Of a stretch of 64,000 nt of DNA, positions 1 through 10,074 are shown piece after piece (the first letter of the stretch is position 1; the number at the start of each line of letters is the position of its first letter). Below the pieces are notes generated by a model. It had not been told where the DNA came from and ran no database searches. It saw nothing but the letters and a program-made list of their open reading frames with translations. A program made the translations under genes and the position numbers. Origin of the DNA: Bidens hawaiensis (taxonomy: Eukaryota; Streptophyta; Magnoliopsida; Asterales; Asteraceae); NCBI GenBank assembly GCA_021521415.1, contig JAIQDT010003011.1, positions 62,001 to 126,000 on the forward strand, in the 5' to 3' direction.

Positions 1-162
1 CTTGAACCTCGCAAACCCGACGGGTTCTGGGTGAGTTTTTTTTATTTGTTTAAAACCCGTACCCGTTTAACAACCCAGGCTTTGGGGACTCCCTTGTGCT
101 GCGTGTAAGATTACAGCCATGAAACATATTCTTTAATTAAATTATCAATAAGATACTTAAGT

Positions 163-258
163 GGGTTCTTAATAAGGGTGATGAAGGTGAGCTTGCAGAA
201 ACCTGCCAAAATATTGTTGAAGGTTTAGATGCTTCATTAACATGCATAGCAAACTTGG
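163..258 (+). pseudogene. Exon-like coding fragment, unidentified
   Basis: One frame reads as a soluble acidic peptide containing GDEGELAETCQNIVEG. It is preceded by a pyrimidine-poor AAG that could be an acceptor and followed by a possible GT donor. I do not recognise the family. It could be a captured host exon or chance open frame in AT-rich DNA. Confidence 0.2.
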
Positions 259-1339
259 TGTATACATTGATGGTATTTTGTTAAAACTTTTTGTACACTA
301 TTTTATTCATCTAATGTTATAAAAGTTTTAATTGTGATATCTTTAAACGGTAGAACTTGGTATTGGAGGTTTCCGTATGGGTGTTGTGCATTTTACTCTG
401 CAGCTTGTTTTGCTCAAGGAACCCATACGGTCATACCCGGTTTATGATTACTTGTATATGGTTTGGTTAATTAAACCTGAATTTGACTTATGACAAAAAT
501 AATCTATTTGTGCTATTTGACAATTTCTAAATATTTTTTTGTCAGCTCAATAATCATCTGTACAAATTTTATAGTTTTTTCGGTGACTTCAAATCAAAAG
601 GTAACTATTTTTTGTTAAATTCTTTTTTTTGGCTATTTTTGTATACTTACAAACTTTTTTAATTATTCTAATATTGTATTATAACGTGTAACACATGTGT
701 TGAAAACATTTTGCTCATATTTTGCACCTGCCATATAATGAGAGTAGACGAAACTATACATAAAATTGAAATACCGCGAACCATATAATAAGCTCGTACT
801 TTTTTATAAAGTGTCTAATAAAGTTTGTGCTATAATGAATAGAAAACATTGATAGTGGAGAAATAAATAGTAGCAAGGAAGTCTCAAACTGTTCTAATTT
901 CAAAACAGAATGAATCAAAGGGGTTAAATATGTTTTGGCTTTTAAGCGTTGCACACTTTTTAGATAAATTAGTTATAACAAAAGATTTATTATGTGATCT
1001 TGCTATTATTATTATTTTTAATTATCGAGTCTTTTCTTATTTAAGGATGTGAAAACAAAGCTATTCATTTTTCTTTTACCATGTAAAGGGATTGGGTACA
1101 ACAAAACTTTCCAAACCATCAAATTTTGGTTGAAAATTGCCTCACATCTTGCTTATGTGGACCAAATTTTGGCATCATATTGATTCTCTACCATCAAGAT
1201 ATATATTGGACCAAGCAAAGTGTAACCAAAATTAATGCAACATGTGATTGAGCTCTTTTGCACCGTATGTGAGTCCCCTCTACAACTCACAACTAATGTT
1301 GGCACCATAACTGATCGAAACACCACCAAGAGAATTTAT

Positions 1340-1376
1340 GTTGTGTCCCCGCTGCAACGTGCAGGTCTACTACTAG
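1340..1376 (+). mobile_element. Helitron 3' terminus
   Basis: The block has GTGTCCCCG, a hairpin CTGCA-ACG-TGCAG, then a short spacer ending in CTAG followed by T. This is the CTRR|T Helitron end. A very similar terminus occurs at 53991-54026. Confidence 0.6.
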
Positions 1377-1384
1377 TACTAAAT

Positions 1385-2247
1385 ACAAATATAATAATAT
1401 TATAATTTTAATTTTTACTTAAACTCTATTAAATCCCAAATCTGTCATACGTAGTTGTAATTATTTCGTTATAATTAATTTATAGTATCGTTAACAACTA
1501 GGAACTTTTGTCAACGTATCTCGAGGAGCCAACAGTTTCTATCTTAATTTTATCGTCATCCATCTTCGTTAATCCACTCGTGAAGGTGAGTTTACATACC
1601 CTTTTTTCCATCTTTTATATTTTGGGGGTAACATATATACATTATTAACTTTACTCATGTTTTATTATCTCATCTATTCAAAACACAATTCAATTTATGT
1701 TTATGTGTAATTATTGTATGCTTTATGACTATGCTCTATGTGGTTAAGTGTTTATTTTATGTTTGGTGGTTGTTATCTCATCCTCATCTATTCTCATCTA
1801 GTATGATTATACATTTACCCATGTACATTGTTTTTGTATCAATAGGAACAGGTCCACATCTATTTAGTTGTTTACATTTTCATAAGTTTTGTAATGCTCA
1901 CCATTTACATATGAATTGTGATTTATATATATGCGCGCACACACACACACACAACTAAAACTTATATATTCTCTCCAACATTCATGTTGACAAACTCTAT
2001 TTTCATACATGCTACAGGTACAACTGTACAAGTAATTGATATTGTTCAAGATCGAAGATATTAGTTTTTGCCTTAGGATATTTATTATAAATTCAAAATA
2101 TGTATTTGATTCAATTATTGTAGTTGTGTACTTGTTTTGATGTTAATGAATTAAATAATTATTGACACTTTAGTTAGTGTCTTTTGAGCTACTGTCCAAT
2201 CAATACGTTACACCCCGGCATGTTCCGCTGCCTTTGGTCTGGGTGTG
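1385..2247 (+). mobile_element. Truncated gypsy LTR (element 2 family)
   Basis: This stretch is the reverse complement of the first ~700 bp of the element 2 LTR at 35508-36230. It shares the block TTAATCCACTCGTGAAGGTG and the closing CATGTTCCGCTGCCTTTGGTC. It ends in GGGTGTGATA, a mutated LTR end. The left part is missing where the Helitron terminus abuts. A (CA)n run lies at 1938-1952. No primer-binding site follows, so this is a solo or truncated LTR inserted beside copia gag. Confidence 0.7.
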
Positions 2248-2470
2248 ATAGCTCAAAAGAAAGATATTTTAAAACTTAAGAATTATTTAAGTGAAAAGTG
2301 TTGTGTGCATCTAGATTCAAAGAAACACGTTTCTGATTTAACAACCGAGCTAGATTAATTAAAAGAAAATTTTGAAAATGTTGATTTAACTTTAAGAAAT
2401 TTGTTGTATCTAGGGTGAAGGTGTGGGATTAGTAATGTGCCTCCACCATCTACCTATACTATTAAATCAA
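2248..2470 (+). pseudogene. Copia-type gag relic
   Basis: One frame, with two stops, reads as a lysine- and leucine-rich coiled segment (KKDILKLKNYLSEK), then FENVDLTLRNL, then GISNVPPP. In plant copia/SIRE gag proteins a coiled segment of this kind precedes a VPPP motif and the zinc knuckle. The zinc knuckle is not found here. The upstream side is cut by the LTR ending at 2247. The assignment rests on remembered family features, not on a search. Confidence 0.45.
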
Positions 2471-3255
2471 TACATTTTTATCCATAAATAAGAAGGCCTA
2501 ATAGAATTAGTAAGTAATAAATTAAATCAAAAATGAAAATCTTAAATTACCATATATACAACGCGTACGTTTTGACCTCTCTTTTCACCAGTTTACAATT
2601 TCTACATTCAAATAAATTAATTTAATTTGTAACCATAATACCTTTCATTGCAGATTACCTTAAATTGTGTAATATTTTTTATCTTCAATTTGGTTCGCGA
2701 ATGTCCGTAATCTACAATTTTGATTAATAACATTATTTTGATTTCAGATCCGATTTGCTTTGGACGGTTCTCAATATTTGTAACCAAACAAAAACTAGCC
2801 GGTTCTCAACCTAACAGCATAGTTCGCAAGTTTATGCTACAACATGAAAGTTAAGTTCTGACCAAACTAATTTTTGATTTTCTAAAAATTAATAAGTTTG
2901 CATAAAATCAGAATGTTAGATGATTTTTTCAAGAGGATGGTGATTTTATTATTTATATTTAGAATATTACATTACCGGATAAAACAATTGTTGCGGTCTT
3001 CTGATTTAGTATTTGTTCGAAACATTCAATTTGTAATGTTTTATCAATTACGTTTGTTTGATAAATGAAAAATATTGGCTACAGTTTACTTTAGATTCAT
3101 GACCACCAATTGTTTGATATAACCAAGCGTGTCTCTACACTGATGCCCACCAATTGTTTGATTAAATGCTTGTGTAGCCGACTTTGTTTTTAGTTAGTTT
3201 GTATTGTTAATGTTTGTGATGGCCACCAATAACTAGATTATTCTGTCCAGATTAT
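2471..3255. other. AT-rich intergenic stretch
   Basis: No coding or terminal structure is supported. The only pattern is a short direct repeat, CCACCAATTGTTTGAT, at about 3102-3117 and 3147-3162, with a weaker third copy near 3221. Confidence 0.5.
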
Positions 3256-4309
3256 TATTTTCCAAAATGACTTGAACGTACATGAGAAATAATAGTGCAT
3301 CAACTAACTCTCTATCACATTTCTTAACATATTATTAATAAATTCTATCTGTGTGACATACTCATTATGTGATGTACTGATAGGCAAAAGGCATAGTTTT
3401 CTATGCGAAAATTTTCAATATGTTACCAAATTTTAGTTTCTTAAACATGAACTTTTTACCTGCTACTGCTTAAGTCTAGGTCCCTAATCATGGTTAGAAT
3501 TTTGACTCAGTTTGATTAAGTACGTATTCCTAGCATGGTTTTAACAAAATTGTGGGTAGAAAGGTTTAACCGGGTGTGATAAGAAAATGATAGATGAGTA
3601 TTCATTCTTTTATATTTTATACCTTGTCCTCCGTCACCGTGATATTTAAATCTATATTCACAAATATTAGAACATCTCTAGGATTATTTGTGTGTTTACC
3701 ATAATGTTCACTGTTTTAGAACTTACTTGTTATACATGTTGAGATCTGAACTTGGGTTCATGGGACTAAGGAAACATATAAACCCGTCTTAAACCGTCTA
3801 ATAAAATATTCCTACCTTTATATTATCTGTTGGATGCCATTTTGAGCCCTAATCACTTTCATTTGGACACACTACATTACAAGCCATAAGTCGTTTAGGC
3901 TCGTCATATAACCAGTGTGTTGAAGTCTAACAAAATAAAAGTTTGTAATACGCTCTTTTTGTTCACCGGGGAAAGTTACTATTATTGCTATATATTATCT
4001 CTAAAAAATAAATTAAAAAATGGTGTGTTTCATAAGTTAAATTGTTCAAATAATTAGACCATAATGTTCTATAAACAGTTTGTGGTCGTTTTTATACGTT
4101 AAAGCTGCTAGTTTTCACTCACCTTATCTACTCAATTCCTTATCTACACCCTACATCAGGCCGTGTTACAACCTTGAAGACCCTTCATTCTTATGTATAG
4201 TTTGGGTACTAGTTGGTGGGAATGTGAATGATTTGCAAGCATATGTTAACAGTGTTTCATTATTGGATGAGAGTTCAGATAAACACACACACATATATAT
4301 ATATATATA

Positions 4310-4994
4310 GGGAGAGGATCAAGAGAATACTCATCTTTAGAAAGAAAACTTAAAAACTCCTAAACAATTATTTTTAATTAAAAATAAAAAAATATTTTCA
4401 AAATTCTGTTTTAGCCATTATTCTTATATTTTCTTATATTTCATTCGAAAAAATAAAAAAATTAAAAAAAAACCGCTGTAATGCACATACGTATTACTGT
4501 GCGATACCGTTGTATTACACATGTGTATTACTATGTATTTTTGAGTTTAATAGTGTTTTATTGCATATATTCAATATTTGTGTATTGTATATATGTAGTG
4601 TTGTATTATATGGAAAAAAAATAATAATAAAATAAAAGTCGATGTGGTGCACATGTGCGTTAATGTTGTATTACACATACGTACTAATGTGTATTTGATG
4701 TGTGTATTAGTCTTATATTGCATATATACAATGGTGTGTATCAAATATGTGCAATAGTGTTGTATTCTATGCAATACAAACACTTTTGCATATATGCAAT
4801 GCACACTATTACACATGCGCACTATACCGACGAGGGTACCGAAAAGTTTTTTTTTTTTTTTGAACCAATAACAACATATAAGAATAATGGAAAAAACATA
4901 AACAAATTTTAAAAAAAAAATTAAAAATAGTTTTTTAGAAGTTTTTAGGAGTTTTTAAGATTTGTTTTTAAGAGGAGTTTTCACTAGAACCCAC

Positions 4995-4997
<3 letters not shown>
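4310..4997. mobile_element. MITE-like element inserted in (TA)n
   Basis: Both ends carry imperfect inverted repeats of about 75 bp. The left starts GGGAGAGGATCAAGAGAATA. The right, reversed, starts GGGGTGGGTTCTAGTGAAAA. Both contain CTTAAAAACTCCTAAA and then ATTTTTAATT. TA repeats flank both sides, as for Micron/MULE-like elements that target TA microsatellites. The interior is repetitive (GTATTACACATGTG-type units) with no transposase. The sister copy at 11075-11100 lacks the element. Confidence 0.65.

Positions 4998-5081
<84 letters not shown>
4998..5081. repeat. (TA)n microsatellite
   Basis: About 42 uninterrupted TA units lie directly against the right end of the MITE-like element. The sister duplicated copy has only a short TA/CA run here. 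Confidence 0.95.
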
Positions 5082-5082
<1 letters not shown>

Positions 5083-5700
5083 CACCGATGCATATTTCAT
5101 TAGTATTGCAAATATAAAACCAAGTTAGGGTTAGACATTAGGAAAGCTGCTCTAGAGGCTAAGCGGTTTTGCTATTGATTTATGTACCTGTCATTTGAAG
5201 CTAATAAACGTGTGCATTGAAGCCTTTCTTGTGTTCATCGATTAATCATATTTTGTTTATTATCTTGATCTTGAATCACCATAGTAATAAATTTCCGCCT
5301 TTTTCTGTGGTTAGTTTGATATCATATTGTTAGATCCGTTTTTTGGGATATACAAAACATTGTAAGTGCATTTTAATTATTTGTTCGTCTTATTCTTCCT
5401 CTTTATTTTGCTCGCCTCTTTCCTGTCAAATCCATACTCTTTTGTATCTACTCACACATTTCTCTCTCTTTATATTGCTATACCTCTGTTTATCTAACTT
5501 TTTTTTATATATTCGATCATAATCTCACCATCGTCTATAGCTTTTCTTCATCTCTTCATCTCTATACTGGTTGCTTGACTCGGTGAATTCGCTAGAGAAA
5601 ATTGAAGAGGAAAAAGATGAACATATCATCGCTAGGTGACGAAATCCACAATAGGTTTAACCCATTTGTGTGTTTAGTGTGCATGTCTCAGTTCTGAAAA

Positions 5701-6042
5701 TGTTGGGAGCCTTTTTTAGTGGGCAAACATTAAGAACATAATGCAATAAACTAAGAGAGACAATAGGGACAAATTTTCTGAATAACTTTTAAAGGAAAGT
5801 ACAAGGAAATTAAATATGCATGGCTATCAACACATGATGTCCATATTCCTTCTTTGTTGAAGACATGCATGCAACTACTAAACTATCATGCCCCATTAAC
5901 TACAGGTGATCCTAAAATAATGCAACTGCAATTGAACAACTAAACTGACAAACTTGACATCTAATTTAGTAAATGATTGGGCCTTTATATCACATGAGTG
6001 GGCCTTTGTGGTGTAACATGGTTGGTCGGTTGGGCCATATCA
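5701..6042 (-). repeat. 3' LTR of copy A
   Basis: Begins TGTTGGGAGCC and ends GCCATATCA (plus strand), matching the LTR pair of copy B. It has an 8-bp internal deletion relative to copy B near 5728. The polyprotein frame runs about 58 bp into this LTR before its stop. Confidence 0.85.
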
Positions 6043-6290
6043 TCCCCTCCCTCTCGAGATGATTCATTGTCCTCAATGTCTTTGAATTCCAGAAATTGGG
6101 CTGTGAACGCGGATTTGTCTTCCCACATTGCTTTCGATGTTGATTTGTGCATCCACGTAACCAATAGTTGAGGTTGTTGGTTCTGATTCAGACGTTGATC
6201 CATGACGTATTCGGGTAATTCGGCGATATCGACATCTGCATAAGCTTCGTTGATATCCCCCAGCCGCATTTGAGGTGGCCTGAAACATTG
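5985..6290 (-). pseudogene. Polyprotein C-terminus with chromodomain-like segment
   Basis: The minus-strand frame contains LLVTWMHKSTSKAMWEDKS, corresponding to the chromovirus chromodomain pattern (VxW...ATWE). An acidic tail, IEDNESSREGGDD, is encoded partly by the polypurine tract. The domain would direct integration to particular chromatin. The stop is inside the LTR. A homologous copy is at 11985-12293. Confidence 0.75.
6043..6055 (-). promoter_or_regulatory. Polypurine tract
   Basis: On the minus strand GAGAGGGAGGGGA lies immediately before the LTR. It would prime plus-strand DNA synthesis. Confidence 0.75.
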
Positions 6291-7110
6291 TTTTAATATG
6301 ATCTAAAATGGCCCGTAAAACCTTATAGAAAGTTTCTGGTATGACCTGTGGTGTAATGAAGCTTGTGAATACTTGTGTAGGCGTAAATAGACCAAGCCGC
6401 CAACTGCAAATTCTTTATCCAATCGACTCTTGTTTGCTTGTTTAACCATGCGCGATTTGGCAGCCTTAATTAATGACTTAAGAGAGCTCAGAATCTGTTG
6501 GTGCTGAAGCAAGGCTGTTTCTATTGATCCGGTGTTGGTAGACCCTGGTATATAATCATGAGTGCTCGTAACCTCACGACCATAAAAGCTTTAAAAGGAG
6601 TCATATTGATCGCCAATGATGATGAGTATTGTAGGCAAACTCGACAAGATACATAAAGAGTTCCCATGTTTTGGGAGCATCCAACACGAACGCACGGAGA
6701 CACATTTCAAGGAATCGGTTAACCACTTCCATCTGGCCATCCGTTTGAGGATGGTAGGCACTCGAATGAAGTAATTTCGTCCCCATTTGCTTGAAAAGTT
6801 CTTTCCAAAATTGGCTTCCAAACAATGGATCACGATCGGAGACGATGGTCTTGGGTAAACCATGGAGGCAATAACTTTCTTTCACAAAGATTGATGCCAA
6901 CGATACGGCCGTATATGAAGTGGCAAACTTGGAGAGACGGTCTACCACGACCCAAATAGTGGTCTTGCCTTTGATGTGGGTAATCCTGTAACAAAATTCA
7001 TTGAGATGTCTACCCATAGGTATTATGGGGTCGGAAGTGGCTGCAATAACCCGTAGGGTTTGTGGTTCGGGGTTTTGATACATTGGAAAACGTGGCAAGA
7101 TTTAATAAAA
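6291..7110 (-). pseudogene. Integrase core relic
   Basis: Minus-strand frames give WVVVDRLSKF, then IVSDRDPLFGSQFWKELF, then [20 protein letters not shown]. These are the second catalytic Asp and the Glu region of the DDE retroviral-type integrase, with the usual spacing. The first part is broken: a local deletion fuses WVVVDRLSKF to ATSYTAVSLA, removing a few residues that copy B keeps. The downstream GPF/chromo linker, with SRLDKEFAVGGLVYLRL, is at 6303-6512. Several frames must be combined, so it is inactive. Confidence 0.85.
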
Positions 7111-7505
7111 CGGGTGACATCACGTTTAAGACCCAGCCAAGTAACGGCCGCCGAAAGGCGTTTAGTTGTTGCGTTGATGCCGGAATGACCACCCATGAAG
7201 GACGAGTGAAATTCTTCCATTAGCCGCTGCCTTAGGTCGGTGATAGGTGGAACTAGAATTTTGCCATTGATGTATATTAACCCATCACAATAAGCATGGT
7301 CTGGAAAACTGGATGGGTCGGCCTTAATCGTTTCAACAAAGGTTTTGCCATTGGAATTGGATAGGAAGTAAGAACGAAGTTCAGCTAACCAATTGGCGGT
7401 GGGGTAAGAAATGGCGAGCAATGACAGAATGTCGATTCGGCTCAATGCATCGGCCACATTATTATCTTTTCCCGTTTTAAAGTGTATCTTGAAGTCAAAA
7501 CCCAT
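7023..7505 (-). pseudogene. RNase H tail and integrase zinc-binding domain
   Basis: The 160-residue minus ORF starts with the RNase H end, FKTGKDNNVADALSRID. It continues into an HHCC-type zinc-binding region, with HSSFMGGHSG and then CHVFQCIKTPNHKPYGLL. The second Cys pair is CxxC-like (CHVFQC), altered from the family pattern. The zinc domain normally binds LTR ends. Confidence 0.8.
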
Positions 7506-7875
7506 GAGCTTTGTGATCCATTTTTGTTGTTCCAGGGTGTGGATTTTTTGTGTTAGAAGGTGTTTTAGGCTGTGATGATCGGTGTAGATTCGAAAGGGGC
7601 GGCCGAGTAAACATTGATGCCCTTTTTTTACTGATTCGGTAATGGCGTAGTATTATTGTGTGTATGTGGATCGGCGTTTCATTGTATCACATAGTTTCTT
7701 ATTGAAGAAGGCAATGGGTTGGTTGTGTTGGGATAGAACTGCTCCAATTTCAAAGCCCGATGCATCCGTGGTAACATCAAAAGGCTTCGAAAAATAAGGT
7801 AGGGCAAGAGTGATGAGGTGTTGCATGTGTTATTTGAGTTTGATGAATGCTTCTGTTGCATTTTGGTTCCAAGTA
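7506..7875 (-). pseudogene. RNase H domain relic
   Basis: The minus strand reads [19 protein letters not shown], then [10 protein letters not shown], a stop at about 7653, then a TDHHSLKHLL segment and LEQQKWI. This is the Ty3-type RNase H with the first catalytic Asp (TTDASG) present. It continues in frame from RT and is inactivated by stops. Confidence 0.8.
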
Positions 7876-8570
7876 AATTCTTTGCCTTTCAACAGAATGG
7901 TTAGTGGTGTGGCGATTTGTGCATAATCTTTTACAAAACAGCGGTAATAGCCGGTGAGTCTAGGAAACGCACGGAGGGTGGTGAAGGAAGTCGGTGACGG
8001 GCCACTGTTGTATAGCAGATATTTTGTCCGGTTCCGGAGCGACATCGTGGGATGAGATACGGTGGCCTACGAACGAGATTTTGGACACACCGAAGTTGCA
8101 TTTGGAGGCTTTGGCATAAAATGTGTGGTTATGGAGATGTTGGAAGACATAGTGAAGGTGGACATAGTGTTGTTCACGGGAATGGCTATAAATGAGCATA
8201 TCGTCAAAAAATACGAGGACAAATTGACGAAGTACGGAGCGGAAAAGGTCGTTCATGGAGGATTGAAAGGTGGACGGTGATGTTTTATAAAACTAATGGC
8301 ATAACAAAGAATTCATAATGGCCATCTATGGTACGAAAAGCGGTTTTTTGAATGTCTTCGGGTGCGACACGGATTTGATGGCAACCCAATCGTAAGTCTA
8401 TCTTAGAGAAGATAGTTGCACCATGAAGTTCGTCAAGGAGTTCATAGGTGGTGGGAATCGGGAAACGGTCATGGGTTGTAACAGCGCTTAGGCGCGATAG
8501 TCGATGCAAAGAAACCATGTACCGTCGTTCTTTTTGACCAAAAGGACCGGTGATGAGAAAGAGCTTTGGC
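7876..8570 (-). pseudogene. Reverse transcriptase relic
   Basis: Minus-strand segments include [54 protein letters not shown], then VFFDDMLIYSHS with the catalytic DD, and GYYRCFVKDYAQIATPL. Order and spacing match Ty3/gypsy RT. The domain is split into at least three frames (8285-8518, 7960-8256, 7830-8045), with a deletion-type break around 8256-8290. Confidence 0.85.
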
Positions 8571-9260
8571 TAGGGCGGATAATGCCGTTACTGAGCATTT
8601 CGGAAATCAGTTAGATCATGATTTGTTTTTGGAAATGTGGGTACCGATAGGGTCTAACGCTGATTGGTTGGTTATCGTTGGTAAGGGATATGTGATGATC
8701 ATGGAGTCTCGAAGGTGGCATGGAGTGAGGTTCTTGAAATATGGATTGAAACATATCGAGCAAGGCATTGATATGTGTGTCATTAGGGATGGAGGGTGGT
8801 GCATTCATAGTTGCCGGTTGCATGGTAAAGGTATGTAGGGAGGCAATTGAGTCGTGTTTAAAGAGGGTGGATAAGGAGGATGGTGAAACGGGTTTGACCA
8901 GTGGGTCTCCACAAAGTGTGGTGTTTTGACTGAGGTGGTTAAAGGCTATTTTGGGGACTGAGAAATCAGCGGTGATGCATCCCAACGTACTTAGCCATGA
9001 GATACCAAGTACAATATCCGCACCTTGAACTGGGAAGATGAAAAATGGAATATTGAAGCTAGATTTTTGATGGTGTAAATCAACACCGGGGCAATAACCT
9101 TGGCAGTGGATGAATTGTCCATTACCGACCATGACGGCGAATGGGTGTAAGGGTTGGATCGGTAAGGCAAGGGTCGAGGCTATTCTTGGCTGAATGATGT
9201 TATGCGTGCTGCCACAACCAATTAGAATTGTGACGGGTAGCCCTTTGATATAACCGGTAA
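8571..9260 (-). pseudogene. Aspartic protease C-half and RT leader
   Basis: The minus ORF of 8611-9132 contains FPVQGADIVLGISWLSTLG, the C-terminal ILG(M/I)xWL signature of retropepsins. The linker into RT follows, ending ISLTNDNQPISVRPYRYP. The upstream protease part is read in another frame across 9133-9260, where a Cys replaces the expected Asp region and the active-site DSG is not clear. Confidence 0.75.
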
Positions 9261-9487
9261 TGCGTAGGGTTTAGAACGAGCGTACACCAAAAAAGGCGGC
9301 ATCGGATAGCGATATGAATTTGGGATCATTGGTTTGATCGTCTTGGTTGGTGGGGTTGGTGTGATCATCCATGTTTGTGTGCTCGTCTTTGTCGATGATT
9401 AGTAAAAATTGGGGCGATGAGCACTTGTGACCCGAGAAATATTTTTCCGGGCACCTGAAATATAAGCCTTCCTTTCGACATAATTGG
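9261..9487 (-). pseudogene. Gag zinc-knuckle end
   Basis: The minus strand reads CRKEGLYFRCPEKYFSGHKC, a CCHC knuckle of the gypsy gag type, followed by an acidic linker (DDHTNPTNQDDQTND) into the protease. The element is cut at the first Cys codons. The next plus-strand bases belong to a host exon. The break is therefore inside gag and not at an LTR. Confidence 0.7.
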
Positions 9488-10072
9488 ATGGCTTCAAATC
9501 TTCACGCTCTTCAGGTAATATTCAATCATCTATGTAAATTGTAAACTGAGTCGACGACACTTTTAGATGTTCATGCATTTTGTTTTAAAATTAATGAGCT
9601 TCTGACGATACCATTTTATAAATTGTACAGCTCAAGAACTTGATCTGTCATTATATCATAATCATGTCATATTACATTTAGATTTTATTGTCACAGGTAC
9701 CCAAGTTATGGGACAAACTTTTTGTGTTGATAATCTGCGTGGAAACAGGAAAAACAATTGCAAGATCAAATAAAGCATTCGTGCGAAATGGGAATGTCAA
9801 TGGACGGAAGCTCTATCAGTATCTATCTGGATTCAACATCATGATTCTTCAAAAGAGCTTGAAGAAAATCTATACAAATTTGTTGCTTCTAAGGTATGCA
9901 TGATCTTGATCCAAAATGTTTCAAGATCTATCACTTGATATTAGTCTTCAGTTTCATTATTGTGTGTTTTGCAAAAAGAGAAATGAAAAACTTAATTTTG
10001 TTGTAGGGGTCTGCTAGATCTGGCATTCTTGGGGAGACAACGGTGAATATGGCGCGTACCATAAACAAACAA
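9488..10072 (+). pseudogene. NT-C2 (EEIG1/EHBP1 N-terminal) gene fragment
   Basis: Three exons with correct GT-AG borders can be read: the end of one exon to 9514 (..NLHALQ), 9697-9893, and 10007 onward. Exon 2 starts VPKLWDKLFV, contains CVETGKTIARS and ends SSKELEENLYKFVASK. Exon 3 starts GSARSGILGETTVNMA. From memory this matches the N-terminal C2-like domain of plant coiled-coil proteins of the At1g63300/At5g41140 type, a membrane-binding module. Exon 2 has a 1-bp deletion near 9794 that shifts the frame; with both frames considered it spans a whole number of codons. The fragment begins at the gypsy break at 9487 and ends at the start of duplicated flank B, so it is only a piece of the gene. 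Confidence 0.75.
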
Positions 10073-10074
10073 TG

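Larger units (their letters stand above)
1..1376 (+). mobile_element. Helitron-derived block (3' part)
   Basis: AT-rich sequence with no complete gene, ending at 1376 in a typical plant Helitron 3' terminus. The 5' TC terminus is not identifiable and may lie outside the window. Exon-like material near 163-258 would fit gene-fragment capture. Everything except the 3' end is inferred. Confidence 0.4.
3256..5700. repeat. Direct segmental duplication, copy A flank
   Basis: This flank is nearly identical to 10075-11716, starting from ATTTTCCAAAATGACTTGAA. It differs by substitutions, small indels and an extra TIR element plus (TA)n at 4310-5081. The right part is pyrimidine-rich (5400-5600) followed by a purine-rich segment and an ATG near 5616, resembling a plant promoter and 5' leader. 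No downstream ORF is present. Short coding-like frames occur around 4130-4270 and 5110-5170 but match no family I know. Confidence 0.8.
5701..9487 (-). mobile_element. Ty3/gypsy chromovirus, copy A (gag side missing)
   Basis: Reading on the minus strand, the order is gag zinc knuckle, protease, RT, RNase H, integrase, chromodomain and 3' LTR. This is the Ty3/gypsy order. Many stops and frameshifts make it non-functional. The gag body, primer-binding site and 5' LTR are absent: the element stops in the zinc knuckle at about 9487, directly against an NT-C2 gene fragment. The flank carries the GAAAA found at the copy B insertion site. Confidence 0.9.

Noticed and set aside
4571..4912. Open frames on both strands in the TIR element
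   Set aside because: They consist of His/Thr/Tyr-rich peptides from GTATTACACATG-type repeats, in a non-autonomous element, with no domain.
8062..8280. Plus-strand open frames at 8062-8280 and 8566-8838
   Set aside because: They are antisense to the reverse transcriptase and protease relics, which have clear family motifs on the minus strand.
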